Notes under the pieces: generated by a model
The model's input: the letters and a program-made list of their open reading frames with translations, nothing else
Database searches by the model: none
What the model was told of the DNA's origin: nothing
Part shown: piece by piece, positions 1 to 10,399 of the stretch
Numbering within the stretch: the stretch's first letter is position 1
Layout of the letters: each line of letters begins with the position of its first letter
Made by a program: the position numbers and the translations under genes
Source of the DNA: Bacteroidota bacterium
Lineage (GTDB): Bacteria > Bacteroidota > Bacteroidia > Chitinophagales > Chitinophagaceae
DNA length: 64,000 nucleotides
Direction: 5' to 3'
Assembly (NCBI GenBank): GCA_018267615.1
Contig: JAFDYD010000009.1
Span: 134,541 to 198,540 of the forward strand

Positions 1-2
1 AT

Positions 3-1316
3 TATTACCTGGTGGATTCGTTATTTAAAATTATTGGCGAGTATTCGGTTAGCAAAGATGCAATGACCGCAAACTATTACGGTTCGAAATATGAAATGGT
101 TTTGCAAACCTCGACGAATAATTCATTCAGGAATTATATACACAAACAAAAAGGAGATGAAATATTTGTAGAAAATATTGATTTTGATCATAGCAATTCA
201 TCCACCAGCGATTTTATCCAGTTCGGAAAAAAAGAAAAATTTCTGACTGCCTTTGAAGAAAATGGCCATTTGTATTTTTTGACATTGATTCGAAAAACAC
301 ATAAGCTGAAAGTATATGTCGATTCTTCCAGTGTAGCCAAAGAAATTGAATTACGCATTGAAGATTCTATTTTACATGTAAACCTGGACGAAAATCTCCA
401 GGATATTGTTATTATTAAAAACAACAAAGAAGCGGATTTGTATTCCTGCATGAAGCCGACCAAATTGTATATACAAGGGGATGGGCAAATTATAATAACC
501 TTGGATAGCAACGTGCAATACACGACGCTGTTTAAAATAGACTTAAATAATTTCACAAGTGAGTCAAGATTTATCAGGAAAAGTTTTTACTACTGTAATA
601 ATAACGAAGACGCCTCGGCAGTGAAATCCAATTCCTTTGTGTATAGGGATAAAATTCTACAGGGAGTTTTTTGTCGCAACGAGTTACTGTTGCAGTTAAA
701 ATATATTTTATCCGATTCATTGATCGAAGAGTTTCACGCATCCCGTGATTCGGCCATCACATTTGCCAGTTCGGCTCTCATTAAAAGAAAAGAAGGCAAG
801 AGTGATATCATTGGAATTTTGGGGTGGAACCTCAAAAAAACTATCAGAGAGCAAACTGAAAAAGACTTAAAAACAAAAGACTTTTTTAAAGCGGTGAATG
901 GCTCAAACTTTACTTTTGTGATTGTACCAAAAAATGAATACCTGGTGATAAAAGTTGGAGAAGCACATGATTTAATGCAAACCAGGTTTGGGGCCTCGAA
1001 TACATTCATGACTCGAACAATCGTAAACGCTCCATCGGGACCTGTATCAGTTCCGACTTGGACAGATTCCGGCCCGACCTATAGATCATCAAAAATAGGC
1101 GAAACAGAGACCTATTTTAAAACCGTGCTCGATAAGAGCTCGTTGGAATTTTTGCCATCAAATGATTTGCAAACAAAATACGATAAAATAGATCTGGCGA
1201 AAGATGATATCAAAGATATTATGGCTGCAGAATCGGTTTTTGATTTTAATCAAAAAACTTTTTTATTTTATCTGGATAAAAAACAAAAAAAGTTCTTCAT
1301 TGAACGAATTGAGTAA
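3..1316 (+). CDS. Uncharacterised protein, 5' end outside the window
   Basis: The reading frame is open to the left window edge, so the start may lie upstream; the first possible start inside is GTG at 12 (434 residues from there). I recognise no domain, and there is no signal peptide or membrane segment in the visible part. The protein is rich in short alternating hydrophobic stretches with many Lys, Asp and Ser, suggesting a soluble beta-rich protein. Its TAA overlaps the ATG of smpB by one base (TAATG), which points to co-transcription and coupled translation. No function is proposed. Confidence 0.7.
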   Translation, partial: YYLVDSLFKIIGEYSVSKDAMTANYYGSKYEMVLQTSTNNSFRNYIHKQKGDEIFVENIDFDHSNSSTSDFIQFGKKEKFLTAFEENGHLYFLTLIRKTHKLKVYVDSSSVAKEIELRIEDSILHVNLDENLQDIVIIKNNKEADLYSCMKPTKLYIQGDGQIIITLDSNVQYTTLFKIDLNNFTSESRFIRKSFYYCNNNEDASAVKSNSFVYRDKILQGVFCRNELLLQLKYILSDSLIEEFHASRDSAITFASSALIKRKEGKSDIIGILGWNLKKTIREQTEKDLKTKDFFKAVNGSNFTFVIVPKNEYLVIKVGEAHDLMQTRFGASNTFMTRTIVNAPSGPVSVPTWTDSGPTYRSSKIGETETYFKTVLDKSSLEFLPSNDLQTKYDKIDLAKDDIKDIMAAESVFDFNQKTFLFYLDKKQKKFFIERIE

Positions 1317-1750
1317 TGGAAATAAAAAATAGATCCGCCTTTCATGATTATTTTATTGATGACAAATACAATGCCGGCATGGTACTGGCAGGCACTGAGG
1401 TAAAATCCATCCGCGATGGCAAAGTGAGTTTCGTGGATAGCTTTTGTATTTTTCAAAAGGGAGAACTGTGGGTAAAAAATATGCATATCGCAGAATATCG
1501 TTTTGGTACCACCAATAATCATCTCGCAGTTCATGACAGAAAATTATTGCTTACAAAAAGAGAACTGCGCAAACTCGAAATGAAAATGAAAGAAAAGGGG
1601 TTTACAATTGTCCCTCTTCGCATTTTTTTTAATGAAAAAGGGCTTGCCAAAATGGAAATCGGGCTTGGAAGAGGTAAAAAACTGTACGACAAAAGAGAAA
1701 CCATCAAGGATCGGCATACGCAACGAGACATCAAACGTTACCTCAAATAA
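1316..1750 (+). CDS. smpB: SsrA-binding protein SmpB
   Basis: SmpB binds tmRNA and delivers it to ribosomes stalled on truncated mRNA, in trans-translation. The 144 residues cover the full family length. Near the N-terminus is the typical N-R-x-A-x-H-D-Y segment, then A-G-T-E-V-K-S-I-R, and the protein ends in the basic G-R-G-K-K-x-Y-D-K-R tail, which in the family enters the ribosomal A site. The ATG overlaps the stop of the upstream gene by one base. No tmRNA gene was seen in the following 246 bases. Confidence 0.97.
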   Translation: MEIKNRSAFHDYFIDDKYNAGMVLAGTEVKSIRDGKVSFVDSFCIFQKGELWVKNMHIAEYRFGTTNNHLAVHDRKLLLTKRELRKLEMKMKEKGFTIVPLRIFFNEKGLAKMEIGLGRGKKLYDKRETIKDRHTQRDIKRYLK

Positions 1751-1996
1751 GTTTAAACACTTACAACAAAATGTTAACAGCATTGTCGAGACAAATTATT
1801 CAAACTCACTTTCTTAATTAACATTTACTCCAAAAAATAATACCATTATTACATAATGATTATTATAAACGCACGTTAAATAGGACAGTTAATAGTTTGG
1901 ATGACGACTCAGAAATTTGAATCACGTTCCGAGTCAGCGGTCATAACTGAAATCTTGGTAAAACTGTTTGGCTCGATATTTTCTTTTATAGACTAA

Positions 1997-3121
1997 ATGA
2001 TGAAAAAATCACTCCTCATTATAAGCCTGTTCGCATTTTACTCCGTTCAAGCCCAGAAAGTTACAGGCTACTGGTACGGCCAGGCAAATGTGGAGATGGC
2101 TGGCATGCAAAACAATTATCTCACGGAATTAATCATCGCACAAAAGGGAAATAAAGTAAAAGGATTTCTCGGTTATTATTTTAAAGACGTATATCAGAGT
2201 TTCCTTGTAAAAGGTACTTACGATCCCAAAACACGCCAGGTAGTTATCCGCAACATTCCAATCATTTATTTCAATACAAATTCTACCATCAACAGTGTTG
2301 ACTGCATCACCAGTTTTTATGGAACACTGATGGTATCAAAAGTAAAAACATCTTTGACGGGATATTTTTATCGCGATAAAAAATATGAATACACCTGCCC
2401 GGATTTGCGTGTGAATTATACTCTATTCACGGAAGCAAAAGTAGAAGACAGTGTTTTTAAGGATATGGCATCGACCAGGCAATTCTGGAAACCACATCCC
2501 GATGAATTTACGGCAATGGCTTCTTCATCCACCGCTGCCAAAAAAGAAGAAAAAGAAGAAAAGGAAAAGAGCAAAGCAAAAGAAATCGCAAAAGAAAAAG
2601 AAAAAAAAGATACGGTTGAAATGGAAAGCACAAATATTGCCGCTGCCGTTCCGATTTCATCGAGTGTTGTTAGTGGATCTACAAACACACCTAATACGAT
2701 CAAAACGACCAACGTTCCGTTGATCAGGCAGGATCTTGCAAAAATTATTGATCAATTCAAAAAACGTAAACAGGTTTTTCAGAAAGAAATACGTGTTGAA
2801 TCAGATTCGATTCGCCTGAGTTTTTATGACAACGCAGAAATTGATGGTGATAGCATTTCTGTTTTTCTCAACGGAGATCTTGTAATTGCGCACCAGGAAC
2901 TAACAGAAAGGGCTTTCAATTTGTACCTAAAACTTGACAGCACAAAAGAAGTGAATGAAGTCAGCATGTTTGCTGAAAATCTCGGGAAATATCCACCCAA
3001 TACTGCATTGATGGTTGTAAGCGACGGAGAGAATCGTTATGAAACTTTTTTAAGTAGTGATTTCAAAGGGAACGCCACCATCAAATTCAAGCGGAAAAGA
3101 ACTGCGGGCGATAAATTATAA
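1997..3121 (+). CDS. Secreted protein with a Lys/Glu-rich linker
   Basis: A 374-residue exported protein of unknown function. It starts with a clear signal peptide (MMKKS, hydrophobic core, cleavage after V-Q-A-Q around residue 20). An N-terminal beta-rich domain with repeated G-Y-W-Y and G-x-F-Y-R motifs is followed by a highly charged K/E-rich linker at about residues 180-205. A C-terminal domain contains M-F-A-E-N-L-G-x-Y-P-P-N-T-A-L-M, a motif I associate with secreted Bacteroidota proteins without known role. Either of two adjacent ATG codons (1997, 2000) could be the start. It is convergent with the permease pseudogene, with a 57-base gap. Confidence 0.8.
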   Translation: MMKKSLLIISLFAFYSVQAQKVTGYWYGQANVEMAGMQNNYLTELIIAQKGNKVKGFLGYYFKDVYQSFLVKGTYDPKTRQVVIRNIPIIYFNTNSTINSVDCITSFYGTLMVSKVKTSLTGYFYRDKKYEYTCPDLRVNYTLFTEAKVEDSVFKDMASTRQFWKPHPDEFTAMASSSTAAKKEEKEEKEKSKAKEIAKEKEKKDTVEMESTNIAAAVPISSSVVSGSTNTPNTIKTTNVPLIRQDLAKIIDQFKKRKQVFQKEIRVESDSIRLSFYDNAEIDGDSISVFLNGDLVIAHQELTERAFNLYLKLDSTKEVNEVSMFAENLGKYPPNTALMVVSDGENRYETFLSSDFKGNATIKFKRKRTAGDKL

Positions 3122-3178
3122 AATCATTTGCTCCGCCCCAAAGAACGGAGCCGTTATTGTACTCCCCAAATCATATTT

Positions 3179-5601
3179 TTATTCCGATCGTAAGCTTTTT
3201 ACCGGGTTTGCAATCGCTGCTTTTATCGCCTGGAAACTTACGGTGAATAATGCAATGCAAATCGCCACAAATCCTGCAAGCGCAAACATCCACCAGGCGA
3301 GATCAACTTTGTATGCAAAATCTTCCAGCCATTTATGCATTGCCCACCATCCAATTGGCACGGCGATGATGATGGATATAACAACGAGTTTCAAAAAATC
3401 CTTTGATAACAAAGTCATGATGCTCGTAACACTGGCGCCCAGCACTTTTCTTACACCGATCTCTTTATTTCTTTGTTCTGCACTGAAAGCAACAAGACCA
3501 AATAATCCCAAACATGAAATCAATATTGCCATGATGGTAAACGCATTGATAATATTCGAAAGCGTAATTTCTGTTTCATATTGTTTCTGAACTTCCTGGT
3601 CGAGGAAAGAATATTCGAACGGAGTACCGGGAATGTCTTTAAGCCATATTTTTTCGATGTCGGATAGCAACGATTTATAATTCGCCGTATTTGTTGCCAC
3701 CGTCAGATTGGACATAAATGGGCCCGGACTGCTATAGAGTAACATAAAAGCATTTACCTCGTTATGCAGTGAATTGAAATTAAAATCTTTCATTACACCA
3801 ATTATTTCATAAGATCGTACAGGATCCGGCGCATATTGAGAATAAATCATTGTGCCCGGCGCATCAGCGAGTTTAATACCCAGACGTTTTATCACCGTTT
3901 CATTCACCAATACTTTTGCAGAATCTTTTAGTCTGAAATCTCTGCCGGCGATTATCTTAATTCCATTTGCTGCCGCAAAATGTTCATCGGTTGTCATATT
4001 TTGCACGTCCACCGAATGAGCCATATCCCCTCCTGCCAGGTAAACTCCCTGGTCATTAAAAACAAATTGACTGAGATAATTATTCGATTGACTCACCGAT
4101 TTCACGCCAGGCAATCGGTTCAAATCATTCATAAAGCTTCCAATTTTATTCTGACTATCCTCTGTATAAAAGCTAAAAATCAAACGCTGATTTTTATCAA
4201 ATCCGAGATCCATATTTTTTATATAATTCAACTGGCTATAGATCACAATGATTCCGCTGATGAGTACAATAGATAACACAAACTGAAACACGACTAATGA
4301 ACGACGAATTCCCGCCGCTGAAATCTGGTTGGTAAAATTTCCCTTTATTACTTTCACTGCCTTGAAAGCTGATAAATAAAATGCAGGATAACTTCCGGCA
4401 ATGATGCCGGTAAATAAAACAAGTCCGAGCAATGCCAGCCAAAGTTTAATATCATTTAGTGACGATAACTGAATATTTGCATGGGTAATTTGATTGAGAT
4501 ATGGAATCGCGATAGTGAGCATTGGCAATGCAACCAACACACCGATAAATGATAATAATATTGATTCACCCAGAAATTGACGAATGATATCCTTCCTTGC
4601 CGCGCCGATCACTTTTCTAACGCCTACTTCTTTCGCTCTTTTTGATGCCCGTGCAGTGGAAAGATTCATAAAGTTGATGCAGGCAATAATCTGTATCAAT
4701 GCTGCAATCAAAAATAATATCCGGAGGAAATTAGGACTGGTAGATTTTGTTAGTTCAACATCGTGACCCGTTGTCGTATGAATTGAAGTGACTGGTTGCA
4801 ATGTCAACACTTTTTTCAATCCAAGATCTGTCATTTGCTGCTGTCCGTATTTTGCAAGAAAAGCAGGGAACTTTTTTTCCAGCGCGGCAACATTTGCTTT
4901 TGGATTTAGTTTTATAAATGAATATGTGAAATTGTTGCCTGCCCACGAATTATTGGTGTATGCGTACCCGCCGATGCCGCCGCTATTCATGGCAATAAAA
5001 ATATTTGCGGTGATATGCGTTTTCCCCAAGCTTTCATCCACAACACCTTAACCTGGTAATCATGTTTACCATATCCATTACTGATTTCAATTGTTTTTCC
5101 AGTTGGGTCATCCTTACCAAATAATTTTTCGGCTGTTCCTTTTTGCAGAATGATCGAATATGGTTCCAGCAAGACAGTCGATGGATTGCCATACAAAAAA
5201 TGATAAGTAAATACATTGAAAAAAGTAGAATCAACATACACTGCATCTTGTTCGTAAAAAGATTTCTCTTTATATCGAAGAAGATGACGCTTCAAACCAA
5301 TAGTAGTTACCAGCCGGGTGAATTCCTGCACTTCAGCAAAATCTCTTTTGATAGCAGGCGCAATGGGAGGTGATGCGGTCGCATTATCGTGTTTGTCGCT
5401 TCCAATAATCAGGAAGCTGTTGATGCGATAAATATCTTGGGCATCTTTGTGATGTTTATCATAACTGTATTGATCTTTTATGTACAACAAAATGTACAAG
5501 CAACATAAAGTACCAATAGCCAGTCCGATGATATTAATGAAGCTGTAAGTTTTGTTCTTAAATAAAAAGCGAAGAGCAATTTTAAAATAGTTTTTATACA
5601 T
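3179..5601 (-). pseudogene. FtsX/MacB-type ABC transporter permease, frameshifted
   Basis: Together the two frames encode about 807 residues, the usual length of Bacteroidota permeases with an N-terminal MacB-type periplasmic domain and two FtsX domains. The first part (5601 to about 5050) has the starting M-Y-K-N-Y-F-K-I-A-L-R segment and the first membrane helix. The second part (5041 to 3179) has the remaining periplasmic domain and both FtsX cores, each with the A-K-E-V-G-V-R-K-V or N-K-E-I-G-V-R-K-V-L-G-A signature. The frames join if one base is restored at 5048-5049: this turns AA into AAA and gives Q-V-K-G-V-V-D-E-S-L-G-K. No cognate ATPase gene lies next to it. Either a recent inactivating deletion or a sequence error; the rest of the gene is intact. 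Confidence 0.85.
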
Positions 5602-6019
5602 AATCAGGTTTTGTGTTTGGTTTTTGGATGAACATTCTTTTAAACAACTTCGACCTAATAATTAATACGCCAGATGCCACCGCCACAATGATTTTTAGAT
5701 TTCAGGAATTCCGATTCATCCAATAACATTACCGAGCATTTGTTTCCCAAAAAAATGCCGGATAATATGCTTCTCTGAATCAATACTTTAATTGGAGGAC
5801 TGCAAACTGAACTGTCCGCTTTCGATACGGTTTGTGTTCATATATGAAATTGCCCCGGCGATAAAAATTACTGCCAGGAAAAAGACGGGACACTATTTTT
5901 GACGAGGGTGAAAGGCTTAGGGTAGGTGTAGGCTATAAGGTATGTCATACCCTATACCCTATACCTGATACCCTACACCCTACACCCTACACCCTACACC
6001 TTGCCTCAAGCCAGTCACT
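5602..6019. other. Intergenic stretch without a confident gene
   Basis: This 418-base stretch lies between the permease pseudogene start and the parC stop. Its right part is the CCCTACACC repeat. On the minus strand a small open frame ends with TAG at 5655-5657. From a TTG at 5783 it would encode 42 residues, including L-L-D-E-S-E-F-L and ending G-G-G-I-W-R-I-N-Y. No ATG start or good ribosome site supports it, so I do not call a gene. Confidence 0.5.
5919..6002. repeat. CCCTACACC/CCCTATACC tandem and inverted repeat
   Basis: Several head-to-tail copies of a 7-9 base unit (CCCTACAC, CCCTATAC) occupy 5948-6002. Partly complementary GGTAGGTGTAGG and TATAAGGTATG stretches lie just upstream at 5920-5945, so the element can fold. 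It ends about 20 bases beyond the parC stop codon. In plan it resembles the GTACCTTG arrays elsewhere in the window: short tandem units placed as imperfect inverted repeats after a gene. Confidence 0.75.
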
Positions 6020-8536
6020 CTACTCAAACAATTCGGGCTGACTATCTTTCTTTTTCTGTTCCCATTCCATCACCACGCTTTTATTATAATCGGCGAGTTT
6101 TGCGCCGACCGCTTTCCATCCCATCACTTCCGTCAACTTGGGGATTTTTATTTTTGCCTTTCTGACCTGTGAACCGCGACCCGATTGTATCACCAGCACC
6201 GGTTCTTCTTCAGTAGTGACGGTTTCCAACCGGTTGCCTTCACCATCCTTGATAAAGAAAAATTTTGTGTGCAATGTTGTCGTTTCAATTTTGAAACGCT
6301 TCACGTTGTATTGAAGCTTTTCATTATCGAGATAAACAGCAGTAATGATTTTTTCAGGATTGAATTTTTCGATCAGTAATATTTTATCATTTTCAAAACG
6401 CTGCGTCAATTCCTGGTCTGCGATTTCGTAATTGCCATCTTCATAAATTACAAGAATCTTATCATCACCCTCAAAACTTCCAAGATATTCTCCTTTTTCT
6501 TCAGTGTTTAATCTTCCGAAAGTATCGTCGAACCATAGCTTGCGTCCACTCAACGTTGCCTTACCGGCTTCTTTGAATTTTACAATTCGTATTGGATATT
6601 TTGTAACCTGGTTGCCCATGCTACCCCGACCTTTGATCTCCAGAGTTTCAAAATAAAAATCAAATTCTTTGATACGCGCAGAACAATTCGCGCTCAGTAT
6701 GACTTTCACCGTCTCTGCTTCACCGTTAGGATTTACGGATAGATAATGCGCTTTACTCTTCTCCTCTCCTTTTGTGAGATCATATTCTTTGTCTCGCGTA
6801 ACGCCGGTTACGTTAAACCGCTTTGCATAGCTGATACCAGATTTGCCATCTGAATAAATCATATTGTACGTGGTTCGTTCGTCATTTTTTTGAAAGACGG
6901 CGACATGCAGAATGTCTTTTCCAATAAAAATTTTGTCCGCAACTTTTACAATTTTCATTTTACCTGCCTTGGTAAATGCAATGATATCGTCGAGATCAGA
7001 ACAATCTGCAACGAATTCATCTTTCTTCAATCCTGTGCCGATAAATCCGTCTGCACGGTTTACATATATTTTCGTATTGGCAATAGCGACCTGTTTTGCC
7101 TGGATGGCTTCGAATAACTTGATCTCCGTTTTTCTTTCGCGGCCCTTTCCATATTTCTTAAGAAGATTTTCATAATAGGCCACGGTGAAATCAACCAGGT
7201 TGTTTAAATCGTGTTTAACCTGTTTTATTTCTCCTTCCAATGCCTTGATCTGGTCATTTAATTCCTGGATATCCAGTTTGTAAATTCTTCGTACAGGCTT
7301 TTCCGTGAGTTTGATGATGTCTTCCCGTGTGATACTCCTTTTGAGTTGCTTTCGGAAAGGTTCGAAGGCTTTTGCAATTGCCTCCAACACCTTATCCCAT
7401 GTTTCATGTTTCTTTTCTAATTCTTTGTATATTTTTTCTTCAAAAAATATTTTTTCGAGAGAAGTATAATGTAGCTTATCCTGAAGTTCAGCGAGTTTTA
7501 TTTCAAGTTCTCGCTTGAGAAGTTCCTGGGTATTATCGACAGATGTCTTTAAAAGATCACGTACTGCGGGGAACGTTGGCCTTTCCTGGTCGATTACACA
7601 CGCATTGGGCGATACCGACACTTCACAATCAGTGAATGCATACAAGGCATCAATAGCGATATCGGGTGAAATTCCTTGCGCGAGATCGATTTGTATTTCT
7701 ACTTCAGCCGCAGTATTGTCTGTTACTTTTTTGATTTTGATTTTCCCCTGGTCATTCGCACGAATAATCGAATCGATTAACTGCGTGGTGGTGACACCGT
7801 AAGGAACATCGCGGACGATTAACGTTTTCTTGTCCAGCTCCTCAATATGTGTTCTGATCCTGACTTTTCCACCGCGTTTGCCATCGTTATAATTGGTGAC
7901 ATCGATCATACCCTTTGTTTGAAAATCAGGATAGAGATCGAATTTCTTATTGCGCAAATATTTTATGGATGCATCACATAGTTCACAAAAATTATGAGGC
8001 AAAATTTTTGTTGCTAATCCAACTGCTATTCCTTCCGCTCCCTGCGCGAGCAATAATGGGAATTTCATCGGCAGCGTGACAGGTTCATTTTTCCTTCCGT
8101 CATAACTCAATTGCCATTCCGTAGTTTTTGCGTTGAATGCTACTTCCAATGCAAATTTGCTTAGACGTGCTTCAATATATCTTGCTGCCGCTGCGTCGTC
8201 GCCAGTCCTGATATCACCCCAATTTCCCTGCGTCTCTATCAGCAAATCTTTTTGACCCATATTCACGATAGCTTCTCCAATGGAAGCGTCACCATGCGGA
8301 TGATATTGCATGGATTGCCCAATGATATTCGCCACTTTATTAAAACGTCCATCATCCATTTCTTTCATCGCATGCAGGATGCGTCGCTGCACAGGTTTTA
8401 ATCCGTCTGCAATGGCGGGCACCGCTCTTTCCAATATTACATATGAAGCATAATCCAGGAACCATGTTTTATATTGCCCCATGATACCGGATGCCGCCTG
8501 CTGCATCTCTTCTCCAGAACTTTTTTTCTTCGCCAT
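6020..8536 (-). CDS. parC: DNA topoisomerase IV subunit A
   Basis: The breakage-reunion subunit of topoisomerase IV, which decatenates daughter chromosomes with ParE. The 838 residues begin the catalytic core with D-Y-A-S-Y-V-I-L-E-R-A-V-P and D-G-L-K-P-V-Q-R-R-I-L. The active-site tyrosine is Tyr120 in A-A-R-Y-I-E-A-R. A coiled-coil tower region spans roughly residues 330-460, followed by a beta-pinwheel-like C-terminal part. The missing GyrA box and the linkage to parE favour ParC over GyrA. It lies 148 bases downstream of the DUF4260 gene, on the same strand as parE. Confidence 0.95.
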   Translation of the reverse strand: MAKKKSSGEEMQQAASGIMGQYKTWFLDYASYVILERAVPAIADGLKPVQRRILHAMKEMDDGRFNKVANIIGQSMQYHPHGDASIGEAIVNMGQKDLLIETQGNWGDIRTGDDAAAARYIEARLSKFALEVAFNAKTTEWQLSYDGRKNEPVTLPMKFPLLLAQGAEGIAVGLATKILPHNFCELCDASIKYLRNKKFDLYPDFQTKGMIDVTNYNDGKRGGKVRIRTHIEELDKKTLIVRDVPYGVTTTQLIDSIIRANDQGKIKIKKVTDNTAAEVEIQIDLAQGISPDIAIDALYAFTDCEVSVSPNACVIDQERPTFPAVRDLLKTSVDNTQELLKRELEIKLAELQDKLHYTSLEKIFFEEKIYKELEKKHETWDKVLEAIAKAFEPFRKQLKRSITREDIIKLTEKPVRRIYKLDIQELNDQIKALEGEIKQVKHDLNNLVDFTVAYYENLLKKYGKGRERKTEIKLFEAIQAKQVAIANTKIYVNRADGFIGTGLKKDEFVADCSDLDDIIAFTKAGKMKIVKVADKIFIGKDILHVAVFQKNDERTTYNMIYSDGKSGISYAKRFNVTGVTRDKEYDLTKGEEKSKAHYLSVNPNGEAETVKVILSANCSARIKEFDFYFETLEIKGRGSMGNQVTKYPIRIVKFKEAGKATLSGRKLWFDDTFGRLNTEEKGEYLGSFEGDDKILVIYEDGNYEIADQELTQRFENDKILLIEKFNPEKIITAVYLDNEKLQYNVKRFKIETTTLHTKFFFIKDGEGNRLETVTTEEEPVLVIQSGRGSQVRKAKIKIPKLTEVMGWKAVGAKLADYNKSVVMEWEQKKKDSQPELFE

Positions 8537-8574
8537 GATCTCTTTTTATGATTTATACGTTCACAATATCGCAA

Positions 8575-8582
8575 CAAAAATA
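8575..8582 (-). promoter_or_regulatory. Candidate -7 box for parC
   Basis: Read on the minus strand this is TATTTTTG, matching the Bacteroidota -7 consensus TAnnTTTG. It lies 38 bases before the parC ATG. I see no convincing -33 TTG at standard spacing, so this is a motif-level call only. Confidence 0.4.
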
Positions 8583-8684
8583 CTTTGTCCGAACCGGGAT
8601 TTTTAGGATTAGAAGGATATATGGGAAATTGAATAAAAATAATCCGGTTATCCCACCGATACAATGCATCCCAAAAATCTAAGT

Positions 8685-9044
8685 TCAGCCAACTTCATTA
8701 CCAATACTACCTAGATGCGTGGATTTAAATCCTTCAAAATATTTTAATCCATATCCGAATAACCTGTCCATTGATGAGTGCGCAAATAATATTACTCCTG
8801 CCAACTGTAGCGCTTCACTCCTGAAATATACACCCGCCAAATAAACAACTATCGCGACGCCTTTGTGATGAAAAAAATTGTAGCATATGGCGCCTGTTTT
8901 ATTACCTGCCAAATACCCTACTGCACTGACGTCAGGTGCAAGCAATAAAGCCGGGAACCACCACCAGGAAAAATTGAGTTGCGAGAATAAATAAATACCT
9001 AGTACGAACATGCCTAATTCTTCGAGCCTGATGATATTTTTCAT
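8685..9044 (-). CDS. DUF4260 family membrane protein
   Basis: A 119-residue small integral membrane protein of the DUF4260 type, function unknown. Visible features are R-L-E-E-L at the N-terminus, a W-W-W-F-P-A-L-L-L-A-P-D segment, and about three hydrophobic helices containing Y-N-F-F-H-H-K and A-H-S-S-M-D-R-x-F-G-Y-G-L-K. The conserved histidines and acidic residues inside membrane segments are typical of the family. It starts 5 bases after the serine hydrolase stop, so it is probably in the same operon. Confidence 0.8.
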   Translation of the reverse strand: MKNIIRLEELGMFVLGIYLFSQLNFSWWWFPALLLAPDVSAVGYLAGNKTGAICYNFFHHKGVAIVVYLAGVYFRSEALQLAGVILFAHSSMDRLFGYGLKYFEGFKSTHLGSIGNEVG

Positions 9045-9049
9045 CGTCG

Positions 9050-10390
9050 TTATTTAATTTTTTTTCCCTGAACCTGTTGTCCGTCCTGCGATAAAGTCAC
9101 CCTTGTTACTTTCCCATCAGCATCTTTGAAAAATTCCAATTGTGCTTTTACAATTTTTGTAAAAAAGAAATTATCCCGTTCAGCATATAATTCAACTTTA
9201 CCTTGCCCGGTGACTTGCGCTACCAGTTGCCCATCTTCCAAATAAATTGACAAATTGATGTTGGGAGCCAATTGATATTCTCCAACATATTGCTTCAATA
9301 TCGACGGAGCGACATCGATCTCCTTTCTCAATAAAGGAAATTCATAAGGCTGGTTGTCGATAATGGCATTTATTTCCTCGGCAATTTTTGGCAACTGATT
9401 GCATTGGTGATTGTCCAACAATATAATGCAAGTTTCGTCTTCGGGTATTCGCGCGACAAAACTTTCGAAGCCAAAAATTCCACCATCATGCATTAATATT
9501 TTTTTATTGTATGATGAATCGATTATCCAACCATAACCATAATTAGATTTATGCGGAACGAATGCCTGCGAGAGTGATGCGGTGTCTATAATTTGTCCGG
9601 TATATAAACCTCGATCCCATTTGAAAAGATCACCGACTGTTGTATACAATGCACCTGCTGCATAAGATGCCGAAGAATCAATAATCGTAGCGGGCTGATT
9701 TGTTTTTGCAGTCAATTTAAAATACCCGGTTGCCTTGTCTGTATTTTTCAGGGACTTGAAGTCGAAACCTGAATGATCCATGTGAAGCGGTTGCAAAATA
9801 TTTTCTCTGATAAAACTAAAATATGATTTGCCTGTAATTTTTTCGATAATATAACCCAATAATACATACCCCGAATTGCTATAATTATATTTTTCACCAG
9901 GCGCAAATTCCAACGGTTTATTTTTAAACAATTCGATCAATTTTTCGGGGGTGATCGCTTTAAGAGCGCCGGTCTTCATAAACTCATTATCATTCGTGTA
10001 ATTCGGAATGCCGGATGTATGCGTCAATAAATGTTCGATAGTAATCTTATCGCCATTGGGAAAACCGGGAACATATTTGTCGATATTGTCCTGAACTGAC
10101 AACAATTTCTTTTGCTGCAATTGCAAAATAGCAACTGCGGTAAATTGCTTTGTGATGGAGCCTACCTGGAAAATTGTTTTTTCGTCATTCAATGAGTGAC
10201 TGCTCCAATTTTTATAACCATACCCTTTTTGCAAAATGATATTTCCTTTTTGCGCAACCAGCACCGAACCGTTGAAAGCGTATTGTTTCGAATAGACTTT
10301 CAACAATTCATCAATGGTTTCTGGAATGGTTTGGGTAAAAACGGGAGAGCTGATGAAAAAAAATACTAAATAGTAAATTAGCTTTTTCAT
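9050..10390 (-). CDS. Serine hydrolase, beta-lactamase class C / D-Ala-D-Ala peptidase family
   Basis: An exported penicillin-binding-like serine hydrolase. A signal peptide (hydrophobic to about residue 20, then F-T-Q) precedes the catalytic domain. The nucleophile motif S-I-T-K is at residues 80-83 and the Y-S-N triad at 172-174, counted from TTG 10396; a later H-D-G-G replaces the K-T-G box, as is common in this family. A beta-rich C-terminal domain of about 90 residues follows. I chose ATG at 10390, two codons inside the longest frame. It starts 9 bases after the DUF1835 gene. Substrate unknown; esterase or peptidase activity is possible. Confidence 0.85.
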   Translation of the reverse strand: MKKLIYYLVFFFISSPVFTQTIPETIDELLKVYSKQYAFNGSVLVAQKGNIILQKGYGYKNWSSHSLNDEKTIFQVGSITKQFTAVAILQLQQKKLLSVQDNIDKYVPGFPNGDKITIEHLLTHTSGIPNYTNDNEFMKTGALKAITPEKLIELFKNKPLEFAPGEKYNYSNSGYVLLGYIIEKITGKSYFSFIRENILQPLHMDHSGFDFKSLKNTDKATGYFKLTAKTNQPATIIDSSASYAAGALYTTVGDLFKWDRGLYTGQIIDTASLSQAFVPHKSNYGYGWIIDSSYNKKILMHDGGIFGFESFVARIPEDETCIILLDNHQCNQLPKIAEEINAIIDNQPYEFPLLRKEIDVAPSILKQYVGEYQLAPNINLSIYLEDGQLVAQVTGQGKVELYAERDNFFFTKIVKAQLEFFKDADGKVTRVTLSQDGQQVQGKKIK

Positions 10391-10399
10391 TCGCAAATT

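Noticed and set aside
1751..1996. tmRNA gene after smpB
   Set aside because: No tRNA-like ends or tag reading frame; only AT-rich DNA and a small GACTC/GAGTC dyad.
3057..3590. 177-codon frame opposite the permease
   Set aside because: Antisense shadow of the second FtsX core; no start signal or family match.
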